This document shows positions 40,689 through 50,799 of a DNA stretch of 64,000 bases, piece by piece. A program made the translations under genes and the position numbers. This DNA comes from Symbiodinium natans (taxonomy: Eukaryota; Sar; Dinophyceae; Suessiales; Symbiodiniaceae): assembly GCA_905221605.1 (NCBI GenBank), contig CAJNDS010000502.1, positions 204,501-268,500 on the forward strand, written 5' to 3'. The notes under the pieces were generated by a model that was not told where the DNA came from, did no database searches, and was given only the letters and a program-made list of their open reading frames with translations. Position 1 is the first letter of the stretch. Every line of letters begins with the position of its first letter.

Positions 40689-40810
40689 GGGTGTTATTGC
40701 TTCTTTGGATGCCAGAAGGCATGCCTGAGATGTGCAAGCATTCTCTATCATCAGGCGAGCGAAAATGAGCATGCCGTCAGCAAGGCTACACAAGCGGTGA
40801 CACCAACAAT
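40689..40810 (+). repeat. Split direct repeat B2 (right end of element)
   Basis: Ends CACCAACAAT directly followed by TAGGGTTTAGGG, so the element border lies inside a telomere-like tract. Confidence 0.95.
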
Positions 40811-41070
40811 TAGGGTTTAGGGTTTCGGGTTTAGGGTTTAGGATTGAGGGTTTCGGGTTTAGGGCTTAGGGCTTAGGGACCGCCAGCCGTAACAAAGGGG
40901 CTGGCCACACCTTAAACCACAAGGATGAGGGACAAGGGATTGGGGATTTCAAGGTTCGGGGTTTAGGGTTGAGGCCTTGAGGTTCAAGATGTTGAGGGTT
41001 TAGGGTTTAGGGTTTAGGGTTTGGGGTTTGGGGTTTAGGGTTTAGAGTTTAGGGTTTAGGGTTTAGGTCG
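40811..41070. repeat. Degenerate TTTAGGG array
   Basis: G-rich strand on plus. TTTAGGG with TTTCGGG, TTTGGGG and CTTAGGG variants, interrupted at about 40878-40970. It is the right target flank of the split-repeat element. Confidence 0.9.
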
Positions 41071-42415
41071 TATTACCCGGGCTTGGGGTTCCAGGGTTCT
41101 TGGGGTTCCAGGGTTTGGGGGTTTTGGTTTCGGGGTTTTGGGGGTTTTCGGGTTTTGGGGGGTTTTAGGGATTTAGGGGTTTTAGGTTTTTAGGGGTGTT
41201 AGGGGTTGCGGGGTTGAGGGGTTGAGGGATTCAGGGGTTAGGGGTTCAGGAGGTGGGTTTCTAAGCTATGACCTTAGAGCCCTCAACAGACCCCGGTGAA
41301 AGGATGACCTGTCCAAAGCGGAGCTGATCAGGACTACACAGACGCTCAGCTGAACCCTGAAACCCGAACTCCTGAACCCTGGAACCCTAAAACTCTAAGC
41401 CCTAAGCCTTAACGCACTGAACCCCAAAACCCCTAAAGCCCTTAACTACCCTGCAGCCCCAAGCGTTTCAAACCCAGTCCCAGCGAATCCAACATCCCTT
41501 CAGGAACATAAACGTAGGGGGGGTGGGGGTGGGGCGTTAGGGTTAGGGTTGATCATGAGGATCATGGTACTTTGCTTATTTGCCGGACCCCGGATGTGCG
41601 AAATAAACATCTAATCATATTCAATCCATATTCCATTTCAAGGAAAAATCCCAAACTACGAGATTTGGGAGTCTCAGCCTGTGATATGCCCAATGTGCCC
41701 AAAAAGAAGCCTGGGGTTTAGGGTGAGGGGTTCTGGTTTACCATGCTGCAAAAGATCTCCACTATTCCCAAAAACCCCAAGCCCCAGTCATTCCTGCGAG
41801 GTACGCCCTCAAGCCCCAAGCCCCAAGCCCCAAGCCCTAAGCCCTAAGCCCTAAGCCCTAAGCCCTGAGCCCTAAGCCCTAAAGGGCGTGCGGCCGCCGC
41901 AAAGTAAAGCCACAAAAACCGGGTTCTCCATGGGCTTAGGGGTTTACTTCGGGGTTCCGGAGCACTCCCTGGGCCCACCTAATAAAAGCGCGCAGGTATG
42001 TGTCCGCAATTGCAACCTTTGTGCCCTGGCCGCCTTGGATTTTGTGGCCTGGGCTTGGTGTCGAGTGAATCCCAAAAAGCCCAGGCCCTAAACCTAACAC
42101 CCATAGAACCCCAAACCCTAAACCCTACACCCTAAACCCTAAACCCTAAACCCTCAACCCTAAACCCTAAACCAGGTTTGAGGGTTTTAGAGCATGGGGG
42201 TCAACCCTGAAGTGCCACTCATGGGAGTTTTCCCAGATGTGTGGCCAGCCGCTGGGTTCCGCGTACCTCAAAACCCCTTAGACATTCTAACTTCATGGGC
42301 ATTTCGTGCTGTAGGCAGGCCTTGACCCTAATCCCTTAAACCCCCTCAGTTGAGAATTGAAAGCCCTAGACCTCCAAATCCCTGATTAAACCCTTGCGCC
42401 CCTAAACTCCTGAAA

Positions 42416-42655
42416 CTAAACCCTAAACGCTGAACCCCTAAACCCTAAACCCTAAACCCTAAACCCTAAACCCTAAACCCTAAACCCCTAAACCCCTAAA
42501 CCCCTAAACCCCTAAACCCCTAAACCCCTAAACCCCTAAACCCCTAACCCCCTAACCCCCTAAACCCCTAAACCCCTAAACCCCTAAACCCCTAAACCCC
42601 TAAACCCCTAAACCCCTAAACCCCTAAACCCCTAAACCCCTAAACCCCTAAACCT
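42416..42655. repeat. Telomere-like array switching from CCCTAAA to CCCCTAAA
   Basis: About eight 7-mer CCCTAAA units give way at about 42480 to more than 20 units of the 8-mer CCCCTAAA, with a few A-to-C variants near 42545-42565. The regular phase suggests recent expansion of the variant unit. Confidence 0.95.
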
Positions 42656-43681
42656 TAACTGGGGTGGAAGGCCGAACGCATCAAAGTGCTTTTCTGCGAG
42701 AACAGGCCTCCTCGAGCCTGTCCGCCCTGGGGGCTTTAGGACTTCCTGTTTGGTCTTCAGGGCTTCGTGTTTAGACTTCTTCTGGTGGCTGAAATTTTAG
42801 GAGTCAAGGATTCAAAGCTTCAGCGCTTCGGATTTGCAGTTCGATTTTGAGAGGGGTTTTGCGACTCTGGAATGCCCTTAGACCCTCAGCCTTGGCCCAA
42901 CCAAACCCCTAACGAGCCTAGCTTCAGTACTTTGGACTTGCGGCTAGATTTTTGAAGGGGGTGTTTTGACCTGGGAATCCTAGACCCGGGTCTGTAGGGT
43001 TCAAGGCTTCTCTCACTGGTAAAACCCTAACCCCAACCCCGGAACCAGACAACATTCCCATCTTTACACGAAACCTCTGAAGCCCTACACACCGAATACA
43101 CATCAACCCTCCACTTGGCGCACAGGGCTTTGGCGGCATGCATTGCCAGCAATCCTGCGACTTTGGCTTGTGGGATTTGGGGGTTTTAGGGGACGGAGGG
43201 CTCGGGGGTTTTAGGGGAGTTTAGGGCGTTGGAAGTTTGGGGAGTTCAGGATTAGTTTTGAGGTTTCTTAACACCACAAAGCCCATGAGAGCTCTTGCTC
43301 ACGGCGGTTCTCTAGGAGCAATGGGGTCTGGGGGCTAATCAGGGTGGTTTTGCTGAGAGTTCATCGGATGTGGCTACAATACTTCTGATGATTCCCTTAT
43401 TGTGGTTAGTTCGGTTCAGTTCCTCCGAACTCTTGCCGCGCCCTGAACCAAGCGCCCAAGACCTTAAACGTCTAGCAAAGTTCCAAGTCGGGCGGCTTAC
43501 GGCTTGGGGTTTTTGGTTTCAGCAAGCCCTGAACGCGTAGGGTTCACGGGCTGAAGGCCTCTTGCTTTGGGGTTCAGGTTGTGCAGCGCAATTCCACCCC
43601 CTGATCAAATTTCTCCCTCTTGCCCAAAGCAACCTCTGCCCCCCCGCCCCCCCCCCTCACCCGCGTGGTCGTGCTGCCCAG

Positions 43682-43736
43682 TCCTCCTGCGATGCGGCGA
43701 TGAGCACCCGGCGCCTGAATGCCACTTTCCGGAAGG
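43682..43736 (+). CDS. Exon-like island, 55 nt
   Basis: Preceded by a strong C/T-rich tract ending CCCAG and followed by GTGGAGG. Encodes SSCDAAMSTRRLNATFRK with one Cys and one N-glycosylation sequon. Single copy; splicing not provable. Confidence 0.3.
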
Positions 43737-44205
43737 GTGGAGGATTTTCGTGTTTAAGGGAGACCAGAGTTTAAGGGGTTGGGATTTAAGGGATTGGGGA
43801 CGTTCAGGGGTTAGGATTCAGCATGTTTAGGCGTTCGGGTGCAGGCTTTATTTCGGGTGTAGGGGTTTAAGGATGCAGGGGTTTAGTACGGCAAGATTTG
43901 AAATTTAAGGAAGACACGTCCGAAGGTTTGGAGATTAGGGCCTCCTGAGCTAGTTTCAGATCATCTCTCAGAACCTAGGTAGATAATGGGGGCCCTTTAG
44001 AAGGGAGACCTTCTGAACCCGCTTTGAACAGGGACCTTATTCAGAGGGTCTATATCCTCAATGGTCCCCCTAATCCTATCCCCTGGTGTACTAGGCCCGA
44101 GTTCCCATGAGCCTTCAACTAGGTCAAGCAGCCGACGATGAGGCGACCACGGCCAGTGCCGTACTCAGCATGGCTGCATCTTAGCTCAGGGCGCACTGAG
44201 CCTAA

Positions 44206-44280
44206 ACCTTGAACCCTAAACCCTAAACCCTAAACCCTAAGCCCTAAACCCTAGACCCTAAACCCCAAAGCTTAAACCTT
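44206..44280. repeat. Short telomere-like CCCTAAA array
   Basis: About nine units with AAGCCC and AGACCC variants. Confidence 0.9.
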
Positions 44281-44867
44281 GAACTCCAAACCTATTGATT
44301 CTTAGTAGGGAATGAGAGAATTTGGTACCGAATTGTCCCGAAAATATATAAAATGTCAGTAAGGGATTATACAAGACGGTACCTGCTTCCCCCAGTAAGA
44401 ACCAGTTCCATAGCGCAACATTTGGGACAGGCGAACTGGATGGCCTTTGGCACCGCCTAAACCCTAAACCCCAAAGCCCAAGCCGTAAAAGCCTAAACCC
44501 AAAACCCTAAACCCCAAGCCCTAAACCAGAACATGAAGCATGTATGGCTTCCGAGAATCGGGCACCCTTTGTGGTCCCAGTAGAGCTGAGAGTCATCGTG
44601 GTTTGGTGGGGTATATTGGGGGTACCACATCAGGTGAACCCTGTGATTTAAAGCTTGGGGGCCTTCGGGGGCGCCCTGTTCCCCACCCTAAGCCCGAAGC
44701 TTGCTGCAAGCCAGCGCATGGAACCACCCCGGCACCCCGGCCGGAACCATGGTTGTCAAGTCTGTCAAGGTTTGGGTTTAGGGCCAAGGGGTTCTTATAA
44801 GCCCCAAACCCTCAACTTAAATGTTGCTCTCTCCTTCCATTTCTGTCCTTCTTGTTTTTGTTTTTTG

Positions 44868-45020
44868 TTTCTCTCTCCCTCTCTATCCCCCTCTATCTCT
44901 CTCTCTCTCTCTCTTTTCTCTCTCTCTCTCTCTCTCTGTCAAGGTGGCAGCCCTTCGCCGCCTCAGCCACGAGGAGAACGCGGGGGTTGATCTCGTCGGC
45001 ATGTCGGGGGGGGGGGGGGG
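44868..45020 (+). CDS. (CT)n tract, exon-like island and G run
   Basis: A CT microsatellite (about 44868-44938) would make an excellent polypyrimidine tract for the island at 44944-45006, which follows GTCAAG and encodes VAALRRLSHEENAGVDLVGM. A run of 15 G follows at 45006-45020. This may be the first exon of the repeated gene array; the donor is unclear. Confidence 0.35.
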
Positions 45021-45289
45021 TAGATGTTTAGGAGTTCGTGTCAAAGGAGATGTGGGTTTCGGAGGGGGTAGCTTTCTTGCTTCTTAGAAAATCAAGCTAC
45101 GGGTTCATCCCTCATAGCTTCAGCATTGGGAAGGCGAAACAAGTCTGAACAAATCAACGCCTTGGGGGGGGGCTTCAAGGGGACTCTGGAGTCGCACGAC
45201 AGGGCTTCGGCAGGGTCCCAGCGTAGCTTCTTTTCCGCACTGCTCTGACGTGGACCTTCCGAGATCCGATGTCCTCACCGGCCGTGATT

Positions 45290-45373
45290 GTGTGGCAAGC
45301 TCGGAAGGAGAACGCCACCTCCAATGGGTCCAATGGGTCCAATGGGACGGAGGCCCACTCCAGCCGGGAAGGT
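45290..45373 (+). CDS. Exon-like island rich in N-glycosylation sites
   Basis: One frame reads ENATSNGSNGSNGTEAHSS, built on a triplicated TCCAATGGG repeat (SNG), followed by a GGTGAA donor-like site. Up to four overlapping NxS/T sequons suggest an extracellular protein segment. Single copy in the window. Confidence 0.3.
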
Positions 45374-45576
45374 GAATTGCGCTGAGCCCTAACCCCCCAA
45401 ACCTGAAAAGGGGTTAAATGATTAAACTTAAACTGGAGAATGTGCGGCCAGGCAGGGTGCACGGAATGTATTCCCAATCATGTTCGGATTAAGATTTGAG
45501 GAATATATAGGAGTTTCTGGATCCGCCTGCCACACCTTTGCTTTTCCGGAATAGCTGTATGATGTTGCCCCCACTT

Positions 45577-47616
45577 CCTTAGCTGCTGTTGCGCTGCAGG
45601 ACTACAACTACACCGCCACAACAACCCAGGTCGGGGTATAGTTACAAGCCTTGGAGTTTGTCCTTACAGTTCCGGGTTTTCAAGGTGTGTGTGTGTGTGT
45701 GAGTGCGTGAGTGAGTGAGTGTGCGTGTGTGTATGGGGCTTCATGGTGAAGGGTGTTGGCTGGCAACAAACAAGCAACACGGCAGCTGTTGCGCGTGAAG
45801 GACGGTGGCAACACGAGCTACCAGGCAGGGACCCCCCCCCACCCTAAAACCTTGAATGCCCTAAACAGAAGCCCCTAAACAAACCCTGAGCGCTCAGCCA
45901 TAAACTCGCGACCATGAAGTTACTAAATTGGAGAATGTGCGGGCCAGGCAGGGTGCACATAGTGCATTCCCCAAATCATGCTCGAGTAAGACTTTAGGGA
46001 ATATTGCTTACTTGAGTATCCGGGTGCTTTGCACACTCTCGCAGGATCATAGATTGCCCCAGTTGCCAGTACCGCAAAAATAAGGGTCCAAAAGAGGGCC
46101 TCAAAATTTAGAAGGGCTCAACATAAACCTGACTGTAAACTCTAAATCCGACAACTGTAGGGGCGTGGACGTGCAGTCGCAATGTGCCTAGACGTCTTTG
46201 AACTCGAAATCCCATACCGGCCGGGGTTTGATGGGCTTTTGGGTTGGGGGTTTAGGGTTTAGGGTTTAGGGTTTAGGGTTTAGGGTAACTCAAGGCATGT
46301 TCCAACATCTCCGCCTGCGACGCCCTCGTCGCCAATGCCAGCCAAAGCTTTGCCATGCTGCCGCTGGGCAGAGTCTATTCAGGGGTTTAGGGTTTAGGGT
46401 TTAGGGTTATGTAGGAGCTATTGGGGTAGATAGGAACCATGCAAGGTACCTGTGGGGGTGAAGTATAGGGGAATAAGATGAAGGGTCCCTCCTCATACCC
46501 CTTATAAGTCTAAGGCCTGAGTCCCCGATGTAGCGCTTCTAGGTTAAGGCCTAACAGCCCTCACAAACATGGCCCTAGCAGAACCCCGGCCACGGGAGAT
46601 TTCGGCCTTCTCCTTCTGTAGGTAAGACTTGGGCCTTCTCCTTCTGTGGGTTTAGGGTTTAGGGTTTAGGGTTTAGGCCTTAGGGCTTAGGGTTTAGGGT
46701 TTGGGGTTCATTAGAGCTGTTCAGCTGTCTTGCCGTCTCGAAAGTGAAGCCGGAACGTCTTGCTACTCGGGGCTTCTTTTCCACAGGCTGTGCTATGTTT
46801 ACGGGTGCCCCTGAAGGCAGAACATGTTGAGCAGCCCCCATGGAGAAATGAATCAACCGACCCTCAAGCAGATAGTCTCGCGTGGATGCCGTGTGAGGAA
46901 TGATACGAGCAACTTGACGTGGAGCGAGCAGTACAGTGTCTGCATGGCCACGACCTCAGCACGAGGATCAGAGAAGAAGGTGAGAAAGAAGCTTTTTGTT
47001 TCTCGCCCATGTGCTGAACCCTAAACGAAGTTGAGGGTTTGGGTGTGAATCCTCCCCAACCGACCGCCCAGTTGGCCAGCGAGATGGAGAACTGCTCTTC
47101 GGCTGCAGCCAGCTGAAGTGAAAGGTTGCTAGGGCTCGGAGCGTAGGGGGCTGAGGTTTGACATGCACAGTTGTAGGGGAATGTCACGGGCGCGAGAGCC
47201 GATCTTTCCCGAGCCTCTGCCGTCGGGGGGGGAGGGGCTGGAAAAGTTTGCGTCGGCCCACTCCCGGGGAATGCTGCGAGAAGGTCAGGGCTAAAAGACA
47301 AAAATAGCAGGGCCCTTTGTTTGCGGCAGCGACTTGCAGGAGGTGCATGCACCGCTGATACGAAGATGTGCTCGGGGGTCTCTCAGAGAGACTCTTAAAG
47401 CCAATAGGCAAAAATCACAACATCCGCCAATAGAATGGGGGCGGAGCGCCACTTTGACGTAGGAAGAAGTAGGCGAAATAGGCAGACCACACTCTCCCCA
47501 AAGCGGGGCGGTTCAAGAGGGGCCAGGCAAACCGGCCACAGCGGGGGGCTCCTTTCGTCGGGTAGAAGAAAGAAAGAGAGAGAGAGAGAGAGAGAAAGAG
47601 ACAGAGAGAGAAAAAA

Positions 47617-47647
<31 letters not shown>

Positions 47648-47682
47648 GAAGGAAGGAAGGAAGGAAGGAAGGAAGAAAGGAA

Positions 47683-47736
<54 letters not shown>

Positions 47737-48096
47737 AAACGAAAGAAAACGAAAGAAAGAAAGAAAGAAATAAAGAAAGACATAAGGAAAGAAAACACAA
47801 AGAAAGAAAGACAAAGGAACGAAGGAAATAAAGAAAGAAAGACAAAAAGAAAGACAGAAAGAAAGACAGAAATAACACAAAAAAGAAATAACGAAATAAA
47901 GCAAACATAAAGAAGGAAAGAACGAGGGAATGAAGAAATAAAGACAGAAATTAAGAAAGACCAAAAAGAAAGAACGAAAGAACAAAATAACGAGATAAAG
48001 AAATAAAGAAAGAAGGAAAGAAGTACAGAGACAAGCAAAGAGAAAAGCAAAGATAACAAACACAGAGAAAAACAAAGAGAAAGAGAAGGAGAAAAA

Positions 48097-48133
<37 letters not shown>

Positions 48134-49330
48134 CAAAGAGAATCAGAAACAGAAAGAGAAAGATAAAGATAAAGAGAAAGAAAAAGATAAAATCAAAGAG
48201 AGAGAGAGAGAGAGAAAGAGAAAGAGAAAGAGAGAGAGAAAGAGAAAGAGAAAGAGAAAGAGAAAGAGAAAGAGAAAGAGAAAGAGAAAGAGAAAGAGAA
48301 AGAGAAAGAGAAAGAGAAAGAGAGAGAGAAAGAGAAAGAGAAAGAGAAAGAGAAAGAGAAAGAGAAAGAGAAAGAGAAAGAGAAAGAGAAAGAGAAAGAG
48401 AAAGAGAAAGAGTCAGAGAAAGAGAAAGATAAAGAGAAAGAGAAACATAAAGAGAAAGAGAAAGAGAGACAGAGAGAGAAAGAGAAAGAGAAAGAGAAGG
48501 AGAAGGAGAAGGATAAAGATAAAGAGAAAGATAAAGAGAACGATAAAGAGAAAGAGAAAGATACATAGGAAGAACGACAGAATGAACGAAAGAAAGAGTT
48601 AAAGTGAGAGCGCAGGTGTAGGGGTTTATGTAGATTTATGGCCCCTGTTAAACACAGGCTTCTACGCGCGCGGCTGCTGTGATGAAGGTATCACGCAGCT
48701 TCCGGTGCCGTGGCTATGCTTGGACTTGTGGCTTTGAAGTGCCTGCCCTTGATACCCATGCTGATTCGGTCCAGGGGGGGTTCTTGAAGGTACGAATGCG
48801 ATCGCTCCTTGCTGCCACCCAAAACTCTCCAAAAAACAGTGTAAAAGGCTGCAGTGGAAGATGGAGATGGGATATTGATTGTCTGCGACACACATGTACA
48901 ACACAGAGGTCCCATGTTCAGAGGGTTATTCCGCAGGGCTTTGGGTTTAAGGTCTTGGGCCCCAGTTTGAGGGCCGGGACATCCCGAGTTGGGCCCGTTG
49001 CAGCGTCGGGGTCGAACCCCCTGGACGCGCCCTTAACCCCCAATCCGTCCCAATCCCAAGGCTAATGCACCGAACCCCTAAACGCCCGTACAACCCCAAA
49101 CCCCAAACCCCAAACCCCGAAACCCTAAACCCTAAACCCTACACCCTACACCCTAAACCCTAAACTCTAAGCCACCCCCCAAACCCCTAAACTTGCCCCA
49201 AACCCCGAGAACCCTATGCCCTACAACACAGGCCGACATCTTGAACTTCTACGTGGCAACGAGCTATCTCAGCTTCTGCCCACAGGTCGTTGCAGGCTAC
49301 GTCGCCATATGCCAGGCCCCGCTTATGCCC
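45577..49330 (+). CDS. Repeated multi-exon module, copy 1
   Basis: Exon-like islands in order: DYNYTATTTQ (45600-45629), FRVFK (45670-45684), LLRVKDGGNTSYQ (about 45784-45822, GC donor), an AGQAGCTEC-like segment (about 45930), ACSNISACDALVANASQSF (46295-46367), VSRGCRVRNDTSNLTWSEQ (46876-46979), an EMENCSSAAAS island (about 47060-47110), FYARGCCDE (48658-48687) and ADILNFYVATSYLSFCPQ (49232-49324). The same order recurs in copies 2 and 3. The 73-nt island ends in phase 1, and the next begins with the two bases needed to restore frame, giving GTC. Cys and NxS/T content suggests a secreted or surface protein. Telomere-like runs (46247-46290, 46385-46410, 46650-46700) and the purine tract at 47.6-48.6 kb fall in the intervening DNA. 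Confidence 0.5.
45670..45684 (+). CDS. Candidate 15-nt micro-exon FRVFK
   Basis: TTCCGGGTTTTCAAG between TTACAG and GTGTGTG. Four more copies occur at 50461-50475 (CSAFK), 50914-50928 (FWVFK), 53820-53834 (CSAFK) and 54066-54081 (16 nt), all with CAG before and GTG after. Confidence 0.4.
46247..46290. repeat. TTTAGGG array in a putative intron
   Basis: About six units directly upstream of the 73-nt exon-like island at 46295. Nearby shorter runs lie at 46385-46410 and 46650-46700. Confidence 0.9.
46295..46367 (+). CDS. 73-nt exon, copy 1
   Basis: Preceded by CTCAAG and followed by GCAGAG (GC donor). Encodes ACSNISACDALVANASQSF then AMLPL, with two Cys and two NxS sequons. Copies 2 (51934-52006) and 3 (55001-55073) are also exactly 73 nt. 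Confidence 0.6.
46876..46979 (+). CDS. 104-nt exon following the 73-nt exon
   Basis: Preceded by CAGATAG and followed by GTGAGAAAG, a good donor. In phase with the preceding 73-nt exon it encodes VSRGCRVRNDTSNLTWSEQ then YSVCMATTSARGSEKK, with two sequons. The corresponding regions near 52440 and 55365 are related but have indels or a lost donor. Confidence 0.55.
47566..48567. repeat. About 1 kb polypurine tract (GAAA, GGAA, GAGAAA units)
   Basis: Almost pure purine on the plus strand for about 1 kb: AG-rich start, AAAG tetramers, AAGG tetramers, then (GAGAAA)n at about 48230-48415. The long minus-strand ORFs here are Ser/Leu/Phe low-complexity artefacts. Such tracts can form intramolecular triplexes and are difficult to assemble exactly. 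Confidence 0.97.
48658..48687 (+). CDS. 30-nt exon, copy 1 (FYARGCCDE)
   Basis: Between AACACAG and GTATCACG. Copies 2 (52828-52857, YYVQGCCDE) and 3 (56160-56189, FYTRGCCDE) have the same length and a GTAT donor; substitutions spare the CC pair. Confidence 0.6.
49232..49324 (+). CDS. 93-nt exon, copy 1 (ADILNFY...)
   Basis: Follows ACAACACAG. Encodes ADILNFYVATSYLSFCPQ then VVAGYVAICQAPL. The right border lacks a clear GT here, unlike copy 3. Confidence 0.5.
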
Positions 49331-50350
49331 CAAAATAGCAACAGTAAACCCTAACCCCTTTTTGCCCTGATCTCGAACTACTCATGGTCAGTTCTCTCAA
49401 TGATTTTTGGGGCGCCCCCGCAATAGAAAGCCCCGCCTTATCAGAGGAACCCAAAAAGGCACTGGAGTTTAGAGAGCTGCCTGCGTACAAGGGCAAGCAG
49501 GTCTGTTTTCTAAGCCTTAAACCCTTGGGTGGTGTGAATTGGGAATTCTGAAAGGCTTATGGTACCTATGGTACCGGGTGCCGAAAGGGGAGCAGCAGCA
49601 AGACTGCGTCTTCTTCGCTGCCGGGCCGCTGTCACGTTTAGCAGCGTAGAGATGACGGGCCAAACATCCACCCATCGCTATCCCTGACACCATGCCAGTT
49701 CGCCGCTTAGGGTACAGGGTCGTCAGGTTTAGCGCTTTGGCCGCCCTCCGACAGTGGGAGTGGGCGGCGCTTAAGCCGCTCGACCACGATGGTGCAAGCC
49801 GAGCCAGGTCGTTCGCGCGCCTGCCACCGCTCGGAGAGCTTTTGCCTGGGACCCTCACTGGCGGCAGAAGCCCCCTGAAACCTCTCAGGACCCGTGGACC
49901 TTCCTGAGACCAGTGACCAGGGGCCACTGGGCAGCGCATTTGCCCAAGAGTCTTTGTGACCAATCATGCTTTGGAAGTAGGCAATTGACTTGAGTTTCGG
50001 CCTAAAGCCGAAAAGGAAAACCGGCGGCGTGGGGTGGGAGAAAAGTTTTAGATGGCCCTCCGCAATCGGGCCATAGCTGCTCTTCGCATTTCACGAAGCT
50101 TTCAGCGCTGGTCTGCATCCCAACCTTCACAGCTTCTGCGCCATGTGGAACACTAAGCCCCATATGCGAGGCCCAGACTTGGGTGTATCCAGGAGACACT
50201 TCGAGGTTTGCACGCTAAGCCGCTAAACCCGAGGACCACCCTGAACCGAGCTTCTAAGTCGAAGCCCAAAGTAGTAAAGCCCAAGCCCAAGCCTGTGGGG
50301 TCTCAGCATTCAGGTTGAAAAGGGGGGTGGGGTGGGGGGGTCCCGACCAT
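49330..50350. other. About 1 kb between modules, no gene recognised
   Basis: Mostly unique sequence with degenerate CCTAAACC words. ORFs on both strands at 49517-49967 overlap one another and show no family motif. Confidence 0.5.
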
Positions 50351-50700
50351 GTCTTAGCTGCAGCTGCTGTTGTGCTGCAGGGGACCACCACGACAACCCA
50401 GGTCGAGACGGGGCTGGGCCGAGTCAGAACTACTTGAAATTGTGGAGCTTGTTCTTGCAGTGTTCGGCTTTCAAGGTGTGTGTGTGGGCGTGTGAGTGAG
50501 TGAGTGTGCGTGTGTGTCTGGGGGCTTCAGGCCTCATTACACAAAGGCTGTTTGTTGGCTGATGCCGTATACAGCAGGGAGACCCTAACGCCTTAAGACC
50601 CTTCATCGAGCTCGACGACCACATGGGCCATCCACTTCCCTTCCGGGCTTCTGGATGCCAGTCTGGGTCTTCTGGGGGTCTATTTAGCATGGTTTGGCCA
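50350..50700 (+). CDS. Partial extra copy of the module start
   Basis: Contains a shortened first island (GTTTTTQ-like, 50381-50400), the micro-exon copy CSAFK (50461-50475) with a (GTGTGAGTGAGT) tract after it, and the FIELDDHMGHPLPF segment (about 50600-50655). This suggests duplication of the 5' part of the module before copy 2. Confidence 0.4.
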
Positions 50701-50799
50701 TTCGGGTTCGGGGCTATTTTATATTTGTAGGTTCAGAAGCGGACGTTCAAGGTGTCGCCTGCGGGGTTTAGGTTGGGCACTTGCCAATAGCTATATGAT

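Larger units (their letters stand above)
37502..40810 (+). mobile_element. Retroelement with split direct repeats (PAT/Ngaro-like), no recombinase
   Basis: Organisation A1 (37502-37664) - RT/RNase H ORF - B1 (40387-40508) - A2 (40509-40671) - B2 (40689-40810). A1 and A2 differ at one base over 163 bp; B1 and B2 appear identical over 122 bp. This interlocked arrangement is the hallmark of split-direct-repeat DIRS-order elements such as PAT and Ngaro, which integrate through a circular intermediate with a tyrosine recombinase. Only 294 bp lie between the ORF and B1, too little for that enzyme, and no gag is present. Both flanks are TTTAGGG-type repeats and no target duplication is seen. High repeat identity implies recent insertion. 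Confidence 0.88.
41071..44205. other. Repeat-dominated, no complete gene
   Basis: GGGGTTTT/GGGTTT-like degenerate words at 41090-41240, CAAGCCC/TAAGCCC repeats at 41800-41880, CCCTAAA arrays at 42105-42175 and 42416-42655, and otherwise unique DNA. One exon-like island (43682-43736) is listed separately. I see no intact ORF of known type. Confidence 0.6.

Noticed and set aside
47395-48566. Minus-strand ORFs up to 383 codons of Ser/Leu/Phe
   Set aside because: They are translations of the polypurine microsatellite; the composition is purely repeat-driven.
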